A stretch of DNA of 55,460 nucleotides from the NCBI RefSeq assembly GCF_014651955.1, contig NZ_BMXW01000024.1:1-55460 (forward strand), read 5' to 3'. The position numbers and the translations under genes are program-made. Numbering within the stretch: the first letter of the stretch is position 1; each line of letters opens with the position of its first letter. This stretch comes from Shewanella fodinae. Lineage in GTDB: Bacteria; Pseudomonadota; Gammaproteobacteria; Enterobacterales; Shewanellaceae. Shown here one piece after another: positions 7,790 through 17,394 of this stretch. A model generated the notes under the pieces. The model was not told the origin of the DNA. It saw only the letters and a list, made by a program, of their open reading frames with translations, and did no database searches.

Positions 7790-9509
7790 TTTCTATTCCT
7801 CGTTCTACCCACGTTTTAATGACGGCAGTGACACGGTCAGATTCTTTATGTGCCAAATACTGCATGTGCGCGACCTGCTCTTCAAACAGCGCCCCAGCCT
7901 TTGGTAATGCCATGGTAGGCATTTCATCCTCAGCCACTTTTTTGTCTATGGAATTAGCGCTCTCGGTTACGGCTGTCTTATCTGAGGCCAATGCATCAAA
8001 GTCATCCAGTTTGCCGTCGCTGCCCTGTTGTTGGGCCAGCAGTTGTGGACTCAGTTCGCTGTTGTGGCGTTTGCCCTTAACCAAATGGCTCACCAGTGGT
8101 CGAACACCAAAGAAGATCAACGCCAGCGCAATCAGGGTGCCAAATAAATAACGCGCATATTCCCGCATAATGGGTAACTGCCACCAAGGCGTTGTATCTG
8201 TGGAACCTGCAATATCGGTTTCAACAAACTGGAAACTAGAGATATTGAACTTGTCACCACGCTCAGCATTGAAGCCCGTTGCTGTTCGTACCATATCCCC
8301 AAGCGATGCCAATCTTGCCTCAGTCCAGCCGGTTTTACCTGCGGCGGCATCATTCACCAACACCGAAACACTCATCGCTTTGAGTCGGCCCACTTCGTAG
8401 CGTGTGTGCGTAACCGAACGGCCACTATCAAATGTCCGTTGTGCTTCCTGCTTCTGACTGGTTCGGCCGTTAACATCTGCTTTAGGTTGTTGGCCGTTAG
8501 GGTTGGCAATCGGTGGATTATTCGCCAAAGAGCCAGGAATCCCCATCGCCAGATCATCTTGAGAAGAACCGGTTTTAGTATTCTCAGACTTCACAATTGT
8601 GTTGGGATCGAGTGTTTCTTTGGTCTCTTCAACTACGCTGAAATCCACATCCGCAGAAACTTGGATCCGATAATTACCCTCACCGACAATGGGCAACAAC
8701 ATGATGGCTGCCCGTTGTTCAATATCCTGTTCGAGCTTATTAATAAACTGCAGTTTCTTGCTGGAGTCTTTACCCACTGGCGAATCATCGAACAGCTCGG
8801 CGGTCAACAGTTCGCCCTTTTGATCCACCACAGACACCGCCCGCCGATCGAGCCCTGGAATGCTGCCCACGACCAAACTGACGATAGCCTCCACCTGCTG
8901 TTGCTTCAGTTCGTAGCCAGGAGCTAAGTCAATCATCACAGATGCCCCTGGCTGTTCCTCTTTACGACCGATAAACAAACTGCGCTTAGGAATCGCTAGG
9001 TGCACCCGAGCACTTTGAATGCCAGCCATGTTCATGATGGTACGAGCCAGTTCGCCTTCCAGCGCATGCTGGTACTGTTTCGTTTCCATAAACTGACTGG
9101 TGCCCATCTGCACCTTACTGTTAATGCTGCTGATACCATCAGGTAAAGCCGCCTTGATACCCCGGGCCGCCAGCGTGATGCGGGCGTCAGCCAGTTTATC
9201 CTGCGGCACCATAATGTTGCCGGTATCGGTATCAATGCGGAATGGGAACTTCTCTTTGTCGAGGATCTCTAGAATACTGGCCTTATCGTAATGCTCTTGA
9301 TTGCCATAAAGCGGTACATAGTTTTTGGCCGAGGTCCACAAAATAATCACAATCGCCGCAGCCACCAACGTTGCCAGCAATGCAATGGAAGCAAGGCTTC
9401 TGTCGCCACTCTGCGGCCAACCAAATTTGCCAGACAGATTAACCACTTTTTCTTTTAAGCCGCCATTACCGGCAAGATGTTCGTCTTTGGTTGCCACTAC
9501 ACCCTTCAT
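7770..9509 (-). CDS. fliF: Lateral flagellar MS-ring protein FliF
   Basis: A 579-residue membrane protein with two transmembrane helices (about 38-58 and 455-475) flanking the periplasmic ring-building domains (RBM1-3). The family segments ALEGELARTIM and AIVSLVVGSIPGL are visible. The C-terminal cytoplasmic tail that binds FliG is present. The ATG at 9509 is preferred over the TTG one codon earlier. It forms the inner-membrane platform for the export gate and C-ring. It follows fliE by ten bases and overlaps fliG. Confidence 0.96.
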   Translation of the reverse strand: MKGVVATKDEHLAGNGGLKEKVVNLSGKFGWPQSGDRSLASIALLATLVAAAIVIILWTSAKNYVPLYGNQEHYDKASILEILDKEKFPFRIDTDTGNIMVPQDKLADARITLAARGIKAALPDGISSINSKVQMGTSQFMETKQYQHALEGELARTIMNMAGIQSARVHLAIPKRSLFIGRKEEQPGASVMIDLAPGYELKQQQVEAIVSLVVGSIPGLDRRAVSVVDQKGELLTAELFDDSPVGKDSSKKLQFINKLEQDIEQRAAIMLLPIVGEGNYRIQVSADVDFSVVEETKETLDPNTIVKSENTKTGSSQDDLAMGIPGSLANNPPIANPNGQQPKADVNGRTSQKQEAQRTFDSGRSVTHTRYEVGRLKAMSVSVLVNDAAAGKTGWTEARLASLGDMVRTATGFNAERGDKFNISSFQFVETDIAGSTDTTPWWQLPIMREYARYLFGTLIALALIFFGVRPLVSHLVKGKRHNSELSPQLLAQQQGSDGKLDDFDALASDKTAVTESANSIDKKVAEDEMPTMALPKAGALFEEQVAHMQYLAHKESDRVTAVIKTWVERGIEIESSKS

Positions 9510-9519
9510 CAATCACCAC

Positions 9520-9831
9520 CTACAGTGACATACGCATAACGTCATCGATACCATCGAGAACTTTATTGCGTACTTCCATCAACATATTGAAACTCAGGCT
9601 CGCCTTCTGACTGGTCACCATCGCGCCAACCACATCCTGAGAAGCACCGGTATCGACCGCCTGCATCATCTCTGATGCGAGATTCTGCTGGGCGTTAACA
9701 TCTCTTACTACCTGCAAAAAATCCTGCTGGATACCGCCATTATTGGCAGGCGCGATTGCGCCACTTTCAGCCATCAATTCCATTTGATCCATGCGATTGA
9801 GTAAAAGGCTCTGAGTTGCTATTGGTTCCAT
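9520..9831 (-). CDS. fliE: Lateral flagellar MS ring-rod junction protein FliE
   Basis: A 103-residue protein with the conserved FliE C-terminus: residues around ASQDVVGAM, SLSFNMLMEVRNKV and the terminal DDVMRMSL. FliE joins the MS ring to the proximal rod and is the first exported subunit. It is the first structural gene after lafK (19 bases) and is immediately followed by fliF, the order seen in other lateral clusters. Confidence 0.93.
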   Translation of the reverse strand: MEPIATQSLLLNRMDQMELMAESGAIAPANNGGIQQDFLQVVRDVNAQQNLASEMMQAVDTGASQDVVGAMVTSQKASLSFNMLMEVRNKVLDGIDDVMRMSL

Positions 9832-9850
9832 ATTTAACGTACCTGTTTAT

Positions 9851-11155
9851 TTATGCTATAGCGTCGATATCGATGCCGTTTTCTCTCATTGCTGCCAGCT
9901 TGTATCTGAGCGCTCGTGTCGTCATGCCCAGCGCTTCGGCAGTGCGGCTTCGATGTCCATTAAAACGTTGAAGTAAATCATAGATATATTCGAACTCTGC
10001 TTGTTTACGGGTGTGTTGCAGCCGTTTACCTGGGGCTTCATCAAAACAGAGTTGATGCAATGGCAGACCTAAATCTTCGGCTTGCAATTCCATGCCTCTG
10101 GCCATCACTAAGGCACGCTGAATGACATTTTCCAACTCACGCACATTGCCCGGCCAGTTATAACTCATCAGCACTTCACGAGCAGATCCACTCAGGTAAT
10201 AACGATCTTCACCATACTTACGAATGAAATACTGAGCCAAGGGGATCACATCTTCCATACGCTGCCTTAATGCCGGCCAGCACAGTGGCAATACGTCTAA
10301 ACGGTAATAAAGATCCTCACGAAATGCCCCCTGGCTGACTAAGTCACGTAAATCTTTGTTACACGAGGCTATGACCCTAACATCTAGAGTGACTTTGCTG
10401 TGACTACCAAGGCGCTCCACTTCCCGTTCCTGCAATACGCGCAGCAACTTTCCCTGCAACTCTAGCGGCAACTCAGAAATTTCGTCTAACAACAATGTAC
10501 CGCCATTGGCCAGCTCAAACTTACCTGCCGCAGAATTGACAGCACCGGTATAGGCACCTTTGGTGTAACCGAACAACATGGCTTCCAGCATGTTCTCAGG
10601 AATTGCCGCGCAGTTGACGGCAACAAAAGGCTTTTCGCGTCGCGCAGACATCTGGTGAATAAATTGCGCCAGTTTTTCCTTACCGGTCCCCGACTCACCC
10701 TGGATCAATACCGTGGTGTTGTTGGTTTGCGCCGCCCGATTGGCGAGACGTAAAACCTTCTGGCTTGCTTGTGATACAGCCACCATATCTTTCATGTTTT
10801 TCAGCATGAAACGAGCGTTACGCACCGACGTGAGTAGTTGAGTGCAGCTAAAAGGACGCAGCAAATAATCAACTGCCCCACAAGATAGCGCATCGGATGC
10901 CAGCTGGCTTTGAGAGGATTCAACAATCACCACAATCGGCGTAGATGGGAAACGATGATGTATATTTCTAACCCAGTCCTGCACAATATTTGGATAATTG
11001 ACAAAATCAATAAATATAATTTCTGGCTGTTCAGTCACCCCGTCAAGATAAAGGTCTTTTGCGTGTTTCAGATATAATGATTCATCGCTAAAACAGGCTA
11101 TTTCATTAGCTTTTGGCTTTTTCCCTGATAGCCACAAGACACAATTATCTTTCAT
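9851..11155 (-). CDS. lafK: LafK, sigma-54-dependent activator of lateral flagellar genes
   Basis: A 434-residue enhancer-binding protein: receiver-like domain (about 1-115), AAA+ domain (about 125-355), Fis-type helix-turn-helix near the end (RSRTAEALGM, RALRYKL). Walker A is GESGTGKE (153-160) and Walker B LLLDE (221-225). The sigma-54 contact loop is GAYTGA (200-205) instead of GAFTGA, a tolerated variant. The receiver keeps Asp50 but lacks the acidic pair, and the conserved lysine is Arg100, so normal phosphorylation is doubtful. LafK is the known master activator of lateral flagella in Vibrio parahaemolyticus. The start overlaps the motY stop (ATGA). Confidence 0.93.
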   Translation of the reverse strand: MKDNCVLWLSGKKPKANEIACFSDESLYLKHAKDLYLDGVTEQPEIIFIDFVNYPNIVQDWVRNIHHRFPSTPIVVIVESSQSQLASDALSCGAVDYLLRPFSCTQLLTSVRNARFMLKNMKDMVAVSQASQKVLRLANRAAQTNNTTVLIQGESGTGKEKLAQFIHQMSARREKPFVAVNCAAIPENMLEAMLFGYTKGAYTGAVNSAAGKFELANGGTLLLDEISELPLELQGKLLRVLQEREVERLGSHSKVTLDVRVIASCNKDLRDLVSQGAFREDLYYRLDVLPLCWPALRQRMEDVIPLAQYFIRKYGEDRYYLSGSAREVLMSYNWPGNVRELENVIQRALVMARGMELQAEDLGLPLHQLCFDEAPGKRLQHTRKQAEFEYIYDLLQRFNGHRSRTAEALGMTTRALRYKLAAMRENGIDIDAIA

Positions 11156-12042
11156 TGTTTTACTACTCCATTATCCTTGCGGATAAGTCTTACTGATACC
11201 CTTCGGTTTAATCCCTGATCCTTGTCGTTATTATTTACTAAAGGATAACGACTTCCATGAGCCCTCACCTCCAATTGTGCGGGTTTTAAGCCAAACTCGA
11301 CTAATCTTGAGGCAACATCATCGGCTCGTTGCTGCGAAAGCTGTCGGTTAGCGATGCTATTTCCGACACTATCGCTATATCCATCGACTAACACTTTATT
11401 GATGTGACCATCTAACTTTATATAACGTACTAAATCTTGAAGTTTTTTAATGTCACGGACAGAAGAAATATTTTTTTTGCCTTTTTCAAAGAAAAAATCA
11501 TTATCTCTAGCACTTTCCCATGATATCGGTGCCATATCTGATAAACAGTTGCGAAAAGCCGTAACGGCAGAAAATCCTCGGGTATTGGTAAATACTATCT
11601 CTTTACTGTTATTGTCTGGATTCACTTCAAAATCGAGCCAATCACCAGCAGCAATAGCATCTAAAACCTCACGGCCTACGTCATCATAAATGACAGATAA
11701 TTCATTAACATATCCATTATAAATAGGCTGATTAATAGATATGTTTGAGATATTTTTCCAATCAGCCGGCTTAATTTTGACCGTTGCTGATGAAATCTTG
11801 ATTTCTGGGAATTGCAGGTCAAGAATTAATCGAGTTTTATATTCCGGCGTTCTGACAATAGCAACTTCCGCGACACCTTCTATTTTTTGTGATAAGGCGC
11901 ACTTAAATTTTGTTGACTTTATATTCCAAATTCCATTTTCATAAGTCTGTTGCCAGCTATCCTTAGCAAAAACGTTCGTCATCGTTATTGATGGCAGCAT
12001 CATGAATGCTGGCACAATAACTCTCCAGTACGAAAAAGACAT
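11152..12042 (-). CDS. motY: MotY-type stator-associated protein with OmpA domain
   Basis: A 296-residue periplasmic protein: signal peptide ending near VFA (residue 24 or so), an N-terminal beta-rich MotY domain (with WQQTYENGIW), and a C-terminal OmpA peptidoglycan-binding domain (VDGYSDSVG, NRQLSQQRADDV, LNRRVSVRL). MotY forms the T-ring around the basal body and anchors stators; lateral motY beside lafK is the arrangement known from Vibrio. The ATG at 12042 is chosen; the longer frame would start at a TTG (12075) without a visible ribosome site. Its base composition is more AT-rich than the neighbours. No motX was found in the window. Confidence 0.88.
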   Translation of the reverse strand: MSFSYWRVIVPAFMMLPSITMTNVFAKDSWQQTYENGIWNIKSTKFKCALSQKIEGVAEVAIVRTPEYKTRLILDLQFPEIKISSATVKIKPADWKNISNISINQPIYNGYVNELSVIYDDVGREVLDAIAAGDWLDFEVNPDNNSKEIVFTNTRGFSAVTAFRNCLSDMAPISWESARDNDFFFEKGKKNISSVRDIKKLQDLVRYIKLDGHINKVLVDGYSDSVGNSIANRQLSQQRADDVASRLVEFGLKPAQLEVRAHGSRYPLVNNNDKDQGLNRRVSVRLIRKDNGVVKQ

Positions 12043-12375
12043 CTCGATTCCATAGCACTTTCTGACCAAGAACAATATTTAGTCAGTAATTTTAAAAACG
12101 AGCGGAAGAAAGACAGGCATTACGCCAGATAGGATCTGCCGCTAAGTTAATGCAACCCCGCTATCATATTTGTTTACAAACGTAGACCGGAGGCTTTGCG
12201 TCCCAGACTTTCATCTGGTTTGCTATTTAATTGTCTTAGCAATGGTTCTGTAAAAAATTTACAGAACGCTGCACTTGTTGGGCTAAAGTATTATAACCCT
12301 TTCGATTAATCAATATTCTTTCATGGAATTTTTACACTTTTTTTGCCATTTTTGAAAAAAAGACAAATTATTCAC
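12043..12375. promoter_or_regulatory. Promoter region of the motY-lafK operon, with a 23-bp dyad
   Basis: This 333-bp gap lies between the flhA stop and motY and holds no gene. A perfect dyad occupies 12245-12267 (10-bp arms GTTCTGTAAA, 3-base centre). On either strand it is not followed by a T run, so an operator is as likely as a terminator. The stretch from 12300 to 12375 is AT-rich with long A/T runs. Sigma-54-like fragments on the minus strand (TGATAG-N5-TTGCA at 12151-12166, and TGGC at 12124-12127) are weak. The operon's promoter remains unassigned. Confidence 0.5.
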
Positions 12376-14448
12376 TTATCCTAGCGCCCCAATCACATTC
12401 ACCCTAACATTGTCAGGTACTTCATTGTAAGAAAGTACTACAAGTGCATTATGGGTGAAGGTTTTCGCATATCGAGCCAACAATGGTCGCAGTTGTGGAA
12501 TAACGACTAATACCGGCGTCATACCCTGTTTCTGCATCTCTTGTTGCACTACAGGCATCATGCGTTGGAACTGCTGCAGTAGATTGGGCGCAACTGGAAA
12601 ACTATCCAGTGCCACTTTGCCTGCTTGCATCGCTTGATTAAGGGAGCTTTGCAGTGTCTGCTCTAGCTTGCTGTCTAGGCTATAGGCCGCCAGTTCATCG
12701 CGTTCGCCCATCAGTTGCCGGGTAATTGCTCGTTGCAACGCACAGCGAACATCGGCCGCAAGCAATAGCGGATCTTTGGTGATATCGGCGCTATCGACTA
12801 AGGTACTAGCGACAGTGACCGCATCCTTGATAGAGACTAATTCCCGCAACAAGTAGCGGAAAACTTTCAACTGAATACTCTCTGATAGAGATTTTTCTAA
12901 AGCAGTTGCCAAATCTGGTGCAATTTCTCTTACCCGCTTATTGAAATGTTTGACATCTTCAAACAAAAACAGCTCATCCAGCGCGCCTTTGATCACCTTA
13001 CCGGCATGAGTTGCCACAATAGTGGCCAGGTCAACCACGGAATAGCCCATGTTCAACGCCCGGGATTTATCTTCCGCCTTAATCCACACCGCATTGAGGC
13101 CGTAGGCTGGATCGCGAGTGAGCTCACCATCCAGCTGCCCGTAGACCTCACCGGTATCAAGTGCCAGCAGTTGTTGTGGTTTCAACGTTCCCTCTGCCAC
13201 CGGGACCCCAGACAACAAAATACGGTATTGTTGCGGATTGAGCTTTAAATTATCGCGGATCCGCACTTCCGGTAATAGAAAGCCCAGCTGTTCACATAAG
13301 GTTTTACGGATACCACGCAAGGTGCTTATCAGCTCCTCACCTTTGTCTTTTTCGGCCAGGTACACCAGCATGAACCCTAGTTCAACAGAAATTCTATCGA
13401 CATGAGGAATGTCTTGCCAAGTAAGTGATTGCTGACTTTCAGCAATGGTTTCAGTGAGCTTTTCAACCTGCGCCAAATCATCAGCAGGCACCCGTTTGTA
13501 CAAGCGCCAGGCGACGTAAAACAGCACCAGACCAAAACTGCCAAAAGCCAGGATCGGCATACCGGGAACGATCCCCAGCACAATCATGATCCCTGCTGCG
13601 GTAGCGACCACTTTAGGAGATGCCAGCAGTTGTCCCCCGACCGCCTCTGACATATCTTCGTCATCGTTCATCCGCGTGACGATGATGGCAGATGCCACCG
13701 CCAGCAGCAAAGATGGGATCTGTGCGACCAGACCATCACCTATGGTGAGCAAGGCAAAGCGCTGAAAGGCTTCGCCCATACTCAAATCGTGCTGGAACAC
13801 CCCAATGCTGACGCCACCCAACAGGTTAATCACCAGAATAATCAAACCGGCAATTGCGTCACCACGGACATACTTGGAGGCACCATCCATCGAGCCATAA
13901 AAATCTGCTTCACGCGAGACTTCAATGCGGCGGGCTTTCGCCTGCTCGGGGCCGAGAAGGCCGGAATTGAGATCCGCATCGATCGCCATCTGCTTACCCG
14001 GCATCGCGTCCAGAGTAAAGCGGGCGGCAACCTCGGAAATACGTTCGCCACCTTTGGTGATCACCACAAAGTTCATCACCATCAAAATGGCAAAGACCAC
14101 GATACCCACAACATAGTTACCGCCGATAACCACTTCGCCAAACGACTGGATCACCCGTCCAGCAACATCGGCCCCTTCATGGCCATGGAGTAATACCACA
14201 CGCGTTGACGCCACATTTAACGTCAACCGCATTAGGGTTGCCACCAGCAAAATGGTAGGGAACGCTGAAAAATCCAATGGTTTACGGCTGGAAACTGCCA
14301 CCAGCAACACCATGATGGATAGCACTATGTTGAAGGTAAACAGCGTGTCCAGCACCCACGCTGGTAACGGCAAGATCACCATTGCTAGAATTGCCAGCAA
14401 CAGGATCGGAATTGCAGTATAGGGTCTGGTGAGGTTACGCCAGTTCAA
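12376..14448 (-). CDS. flhA: Lateral flagellar export gate protein FlhA
   Basis: A 690-residue protein: about eight N-terminal transmembrane helices (to about residue 320), including the highly conserved FHIPEP-type region around GDAIAGLIILVIN and AARFTLDAMPGKQMAID, then a large cytoplasmic domain that docks chaperone-substrate complexes. It forms the nonameric export gate ring. The only fitting start is TTG at 14448, with GGAG seven bases upstream. It follows flhB by 17 bases and ends the long fliT-to-flhA run of genes. No polar-type FlhF/FlhG genes follow, unlike polar clusters. Confidence 0.96.
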   Translation of the reverse strand: MNWRNLTRPYTAIPILLLAILAMVILPLPAWVLDTLFTFNIVLSIMVLLVAVSSRKPLDFSAFPTILLVATLMRLTLNVASTRVVLLHGHEGADVAGRVIQSFGEVVIGGNYVVGIVVFAILMVMNFVVITKGGERISEVAARFTLDAMPGKQMAIDADLNSGLLGPEQAKARRIEVSREADFYGSMDGASKYVRGDAIAGLIILVINLLGGVSIGVFQHDLSMGEAFQRFALLTIGDGLVAQIPSLLLAVASAIIVTRMNDDEDMSEAVGGQLLASPKVVATAAGIMIVLGIVPGMPILAFGSFGLVLFYVAWRLYKRVPADDLAQVEKLTETIAESQQSLTWQDIPHVDRISVELGFMLVYLAEKDKGEELISTLRGIRKTLCEQLGFLLPEVRIRDNLKLNPQQYRILLSGVPVAEGTLKPQQLLALDTGEVYGQLDGELTRDPAYGLNAVWIKAEDKSRALNMGYSVVDLATIVATHAGKVIKGALDELFLFEDVKHFNKRVREIAPDLATALEKSLSESIQLKVFRYLLRELVSIKDAVTVASTLVDSADITKDPLLLAADVRCALQRAITRQLMGERDELAAYSLDSKLEQTLQSSLNQAMQAGKVALDSFPVAPNLLQQFQRMMPVVQQEMQKQGMTPVLVVIPQLRPLLARYAKTFTHNALVVLSYNEVPDNVRVNVIGALG

Positions 14449-14465
14449 TTGTCTTCTCCAACATA

Positions 14466-15599
14466 TTAATTTTTAGCTAAATTCTTTGGAATTTTTAGTT
14501 CAGGGAGCGGCGCTGGTTTACTGCCGCGCCCGGCCTTATAGGCCTTCAGTTGCACCACATAAGTCAATACATAGGCCACGGCGGCATACAGGGCTGAAGG
14601 GACTTCCTGGTCAACCCGAGTTGACCAGTAAATGGCCCGAGCTAACGCTGGGATTTCCAGAATTTCTTTTTGATGCTGCGTGCCTATAGCGCGAATACGC
14701 AATGCCATTTCATCAACACCTTTAGCCACCACATAAGGTGCCTTAGCGTCTTTTTCTGAATAACGTAATGCCACTGCAAAATGGGTGGGGTTAGTGATGA
14801 TCACATCAGCCTTCGGCACTCGCTCTTCAATACGACGGCGCGCAAACTGATATTGGATCTGGCGAATACGGCTCTTGATCAACGGGTCGCCGTCAGAGGT
14901 TTTGCGCTCCTCTTTCACTTCTTGACGCGTCATTTTGATCTTATCCATCACGCTTTTGTATTGAAACGGAATATCAATCGCCGCTACCAGCAGTAGTAAC
15001 GTTGCCATGAGCAATAGCGTGAGAAACAGCAGTTGCAACCCTTCATGTAAAGACAGTGGTAAAGGCTGACTCTGCAAGGCCACCAAACGTTTAGCCAACT
15101 GCACCAAAAAAGCCGCCATGCTGCCCATCAATAAAGCGATTTTGATGACGGACTTTAACAACTCCAGTAGACTGCTTTTTCCCAAAATCTTGGAGAGACC
15201 TTGCAGCGGGCTCAACCTGCTACCCTTAAACGCCAACAGACTCCATGAAAATATGACGCCTCCCGGCAATGATGCGGCTATCCACATCGCGACAAAAATC
15301 GCGGTTAACATGGGCACCAGTGTTTTGAGCATCTCAATCAGCGCTGTCGATAATGCCAGTCCCATTTGCCGGGTATCGTGCAGCAGTGATTGATCTAACT
15401 GCATGGTTTGCCGCATCACAATTAACAACATCTGCATCAAACCATCTGCAAACCATAAAAACGCGGCAATACCGATCATCATCAACACCGCAGTATTTAA
15501 CTCCCGGGATCTGGCGACCTTCCCTTCCTTACGGGCCTCTTTGAGACGCCGCTCACTGGGTGCTTCGGTACGTTCCTGCGAACTATTAGTGTCTGCCAT
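14466..15599 (-). CDS. flhB: Lateral flagellar export switch protein FlhB
   Basis: A 377-residue inner-membrane protein with four transmembrane helices (about 30-210) and a cytoplasmic domain carrying the autocleavage motif NPTH in IITNPTHFAVALRY (about 265-278). Autocleavage at Asn-Pro switches export from rod/hook to filament substrates together with FliK. The N-terminal signature ERTEAPSERRLKEARKEGK is typical. GGAG six bases before the ATG supports the start, which lies three bases after the fliR stop. Confidence 0.97.
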   Translation of the reverse strand: MADTNSSQERTEAPSERRLKEARKEGKVARSRELNTAVLMMIGIAAFLWFADGLMQMLLIVMRQTMQLDQSLLHDTRQMGLALSTALIEMLKTLVPMLTAIFVAMWIAASLPGGVIFSWSLLAFKGSRLSPLQGLSKILGKSSLLELLKSVIKIALLMGSMAAFLVQLAKRLVALQSQPLPLSLHEGLQLLFLTLLLMATLLLLVAAIDIPFQYKSVMDKIKMTRQEVKEERKTSDGDPLIKSRIRQIQYQFARRRIEERVPKADVIITNPTHFAVALRYSEKDAKAPYVVAKGVDEMALRIRAIGTQHQKEILEIPALARAIYWSTRVDQEVPSALYAAVAYVLTYVVQLKAYKAGRGSKPAPLPELKIPKNLAKN

Positions 15600-15602
15600 A
15601 CG

Positions 15603-16382
15603 TTACTCCATCAACTGACGCATCACGTCAAGCGCATCAAATAACAGATTGGAGAACACACTGCCCGCCTGAGCAAACGTCAGGTAAACCACGATAAACC
15701 CCATCAGTAGTGTTACCGGAAAGCCAAACGTAAACAGGTTTAGCGAAGGCGCCGAACGGCTGGCAATACCAAACGTCATATTCACCAATAACATGGCGAT
15801 GACTGCGGGCAAGGCCACCACCAGTGCAGACGCAAAGATCCAACCGAACATGTTGATGACTGAGGCAAAATTCAGCTCATAGAGACTATGCCCTACAGGC
15901 CAAAGCTGAAAGCTGTCCACCAGCATCTGCAACCCTAGCAAATGACCGTTCAGTGCAAAAAACAGCAACACAACCATCAACCACAGTAGATTGCCGAGCA
16001 ACGATACTTGGTTACCTGAACCAGGATCCATCACAATGGCCATCGACAAGCCCATCTGCATGGACAAAATAAGCCCTGCCTGCGTAAACACTTCAAACAG
16101 CATACGCATCACCAGCCCCATCATCAGTCCGAAGAGGATCTGTTCAGTTGCTAATGCCACCATTGTCAGCGAAAAAGGGTCAACATCCGGCGCGGGAGGG
16201 ATCTGTCCCACCAGTGCAAAAGATAAAAAAAACGCCAATAAGATCCTGGTTCTCACAGGCAGAGCGGGGTTATCCATTACCGGCATAGCCCAGAAAAAAG
16301 CCGACAACCGCACAAACGGCCACCAAACGGAGCCTAAAAGATGCACTATATCGCTACCAGTGACCGAGATAAGCGATGTCAT
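15603..16382 (-). CDS. fliR: Lateral flagellar export gate protein FliR
   Basis: A 259-residue integral membrane protein with about six hydrophobic helices. The conserved region PALPVRTRILLAFFL and a C-terminal FGFPVTLLMGF segment fit FliR. It forms the helical FliPQR core channel through which subunits pass. Its ATG overlaps the fliQ stop by four bases. Gene order fliP-fliQ-fliR-flhB matches other systems. Confidence 0.95.
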   Translation of the reverse strand: MTSLISVTGSDIVHLLGSVWWPFVRLSAFFWAMPVMDNPALPVRTRILLAFFLSFALVGQIPPAPDVDPFSLTMVALATEQILFGLMMGLVMRMLFEVFTQAGLILSMQMGLSMAIVMDPGSGNQVSLLGNLLWLMVVLLFFALNGHLLGLQMLVDSFQLWPVGHSLYELNFASVINMFGWIFASALVVALPAVIAMLLVNMTFGIASRSAPSLNLFTFGFPVTLLMGFIVVYLTFAQAGSVFSNLLFDALDVMRQLME

Positions 16383-16648
16383 CCAAACACACCTGGTATC
16401 AGTTGTGACAAACGCGCAAACCAGTCAGTCAGGCTTTCGATAATCCAGTGACCAGCAAAGATCAGCATCAGCAGTGTTATCAACATTCTTGGCAAGAATG
16501 TGAGTGTTTGCTCCTGCACGGATGTTGCCGTCTGGATAATGGCCACCACCACCCCAACGAGCAATCCTGGGACAATCAGCACCAGTAAAATCTTGATGAT
16601 GGTGATCACCGCATCACCAATAAGTTGTACCGCCAGTTCTGGACTCAC
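16379..16648 (-). CDS. fliQ: Lateral flagellar export gate protein FliQ
   Basis: An 89-residue protein with two transmembrane helices (about 15-40 and 52-75), the standard FliQ size and layout, with the family segments IIQTATSVQEQTLTF and PRM. Four copies join FliP and FliR in the export channel. The start is GTG within a GTGA overlap with the fliP stop, so translation is coupled. Confidence 0.95.
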   Translation of the reverse strand: MSPELAVQLIGDAVITIIKILLVLIVPGLLVGVVVAIIQTATSVQEQTLTFLPRMLITLLMLIFAGHWIIESLTDWFARLSQLIPGVFG

Positions 16649-17394
16649 CAGTTAGCTCCAAAGGTTGCCGCCAATGTGCCAGCGACCATGGACCAGCCAT
16701 CTGCCAGCACAAACACCATCAGTTTAAAGGGCAAACTGATAATCAGCGGTGACAGCATCATCATCCCCATTGACATCAGGACACTGGCGACCACTAAATC
16801 GATAATCAAGAACGGAATAAACAGCATAAATCCTATCTGGAATGCCGTTGTCAGCTCACTTAATAAGAAAGCAGGTACTAACACATCGAGCGGCACGTCT
16901 TCGGGTTTCAAATTGCTGGGCTCACCGGCAATTCTCAATACTTGCTGCATCTCGTTTTCGCGGGTTTGAGCCAGCATAAATTTACGAACGGGAACAACCG
17001 CTCGCTCGAGCGCCTGTTCGGTCGTAATTTGTTCACTTTGCAGCGGTTTATAAGCGTTTTGATAAATGTCCTGCCACACGGGTCGCATAATCAGCATGGT
17101 CAACATCAAGGCAATGCCAATCAACACCCGGTTGGGCGGGCTTTGCTGTAACCCCAATGCCTGTCGCAAGATAGCCAGCACAATCACTATGCGGGTAAAG
17201 GATGTGGCAGCCATTAAAATCCCCGGCAACAGTGTCAACAATGACATCAGCAACAGGATCTGTAATTTAACGTTATAGTCCTGTCCGTCAGCGGTGTTAT
17301 GCAGCGAAAACAACGTGACATCCTGAGCGCTGACACTAAATGACAATGTCAGTCCTACCAGTAACAACAGCCGACTCACCACCAAATTACGCAT
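16645..17394 (-). CDS. fliP: Lateral flagellar export gate protein FliP
   Basis: A 249-residue protein with cleavable signal (MRNLVVSRLLLLVG to about residue 22) and four membrane helices. Family hallmarks are ATSFTRIVIVLAILRQALG, ELTTAFQIGFMLFIPFLIIDLV and SLPFKLMVFVLADGW. Five FliP subunits make most of the export pore. The start at 17394 is chosen by analogy with FliP signal peptides; ATGs at 17409 and further upstream would run into fliN. The gene begins inside the last codons of fliN. No fliO gene is found between fliN and fliP, where it normally lies. Confidence 0.94.
   Translation of the reverse strand: MRNLVVSRLLLLVGLTLSFSVSAQDVTLFSLHNTADGQDYNVKLQILLLMSLLTLLPGILMAATSFTRIVIVLAILRQALGLQQSPPNRVLIGIALMLTMLIMRPVWQDIYQNAYKPLQSEQITTEQALERAVVPVRKFMLAQTRENEMQQVLRIAGEPSNLKPEDVPLDVLVPAFLLSELTTAFQIGFMLFIPFLIIDLVVASVLMSMGMMMLSPLIISLPFKLMVFVLADGWSMVAGTLAATFGANW

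Noticed and set aside
12151..12166. Sigma-54-like TGATAG-N5-TTGCA upstream of motY
   Set aside because: The -12 box is good but the essential GG of the -24 box is missing, so I do not call it a promoter.
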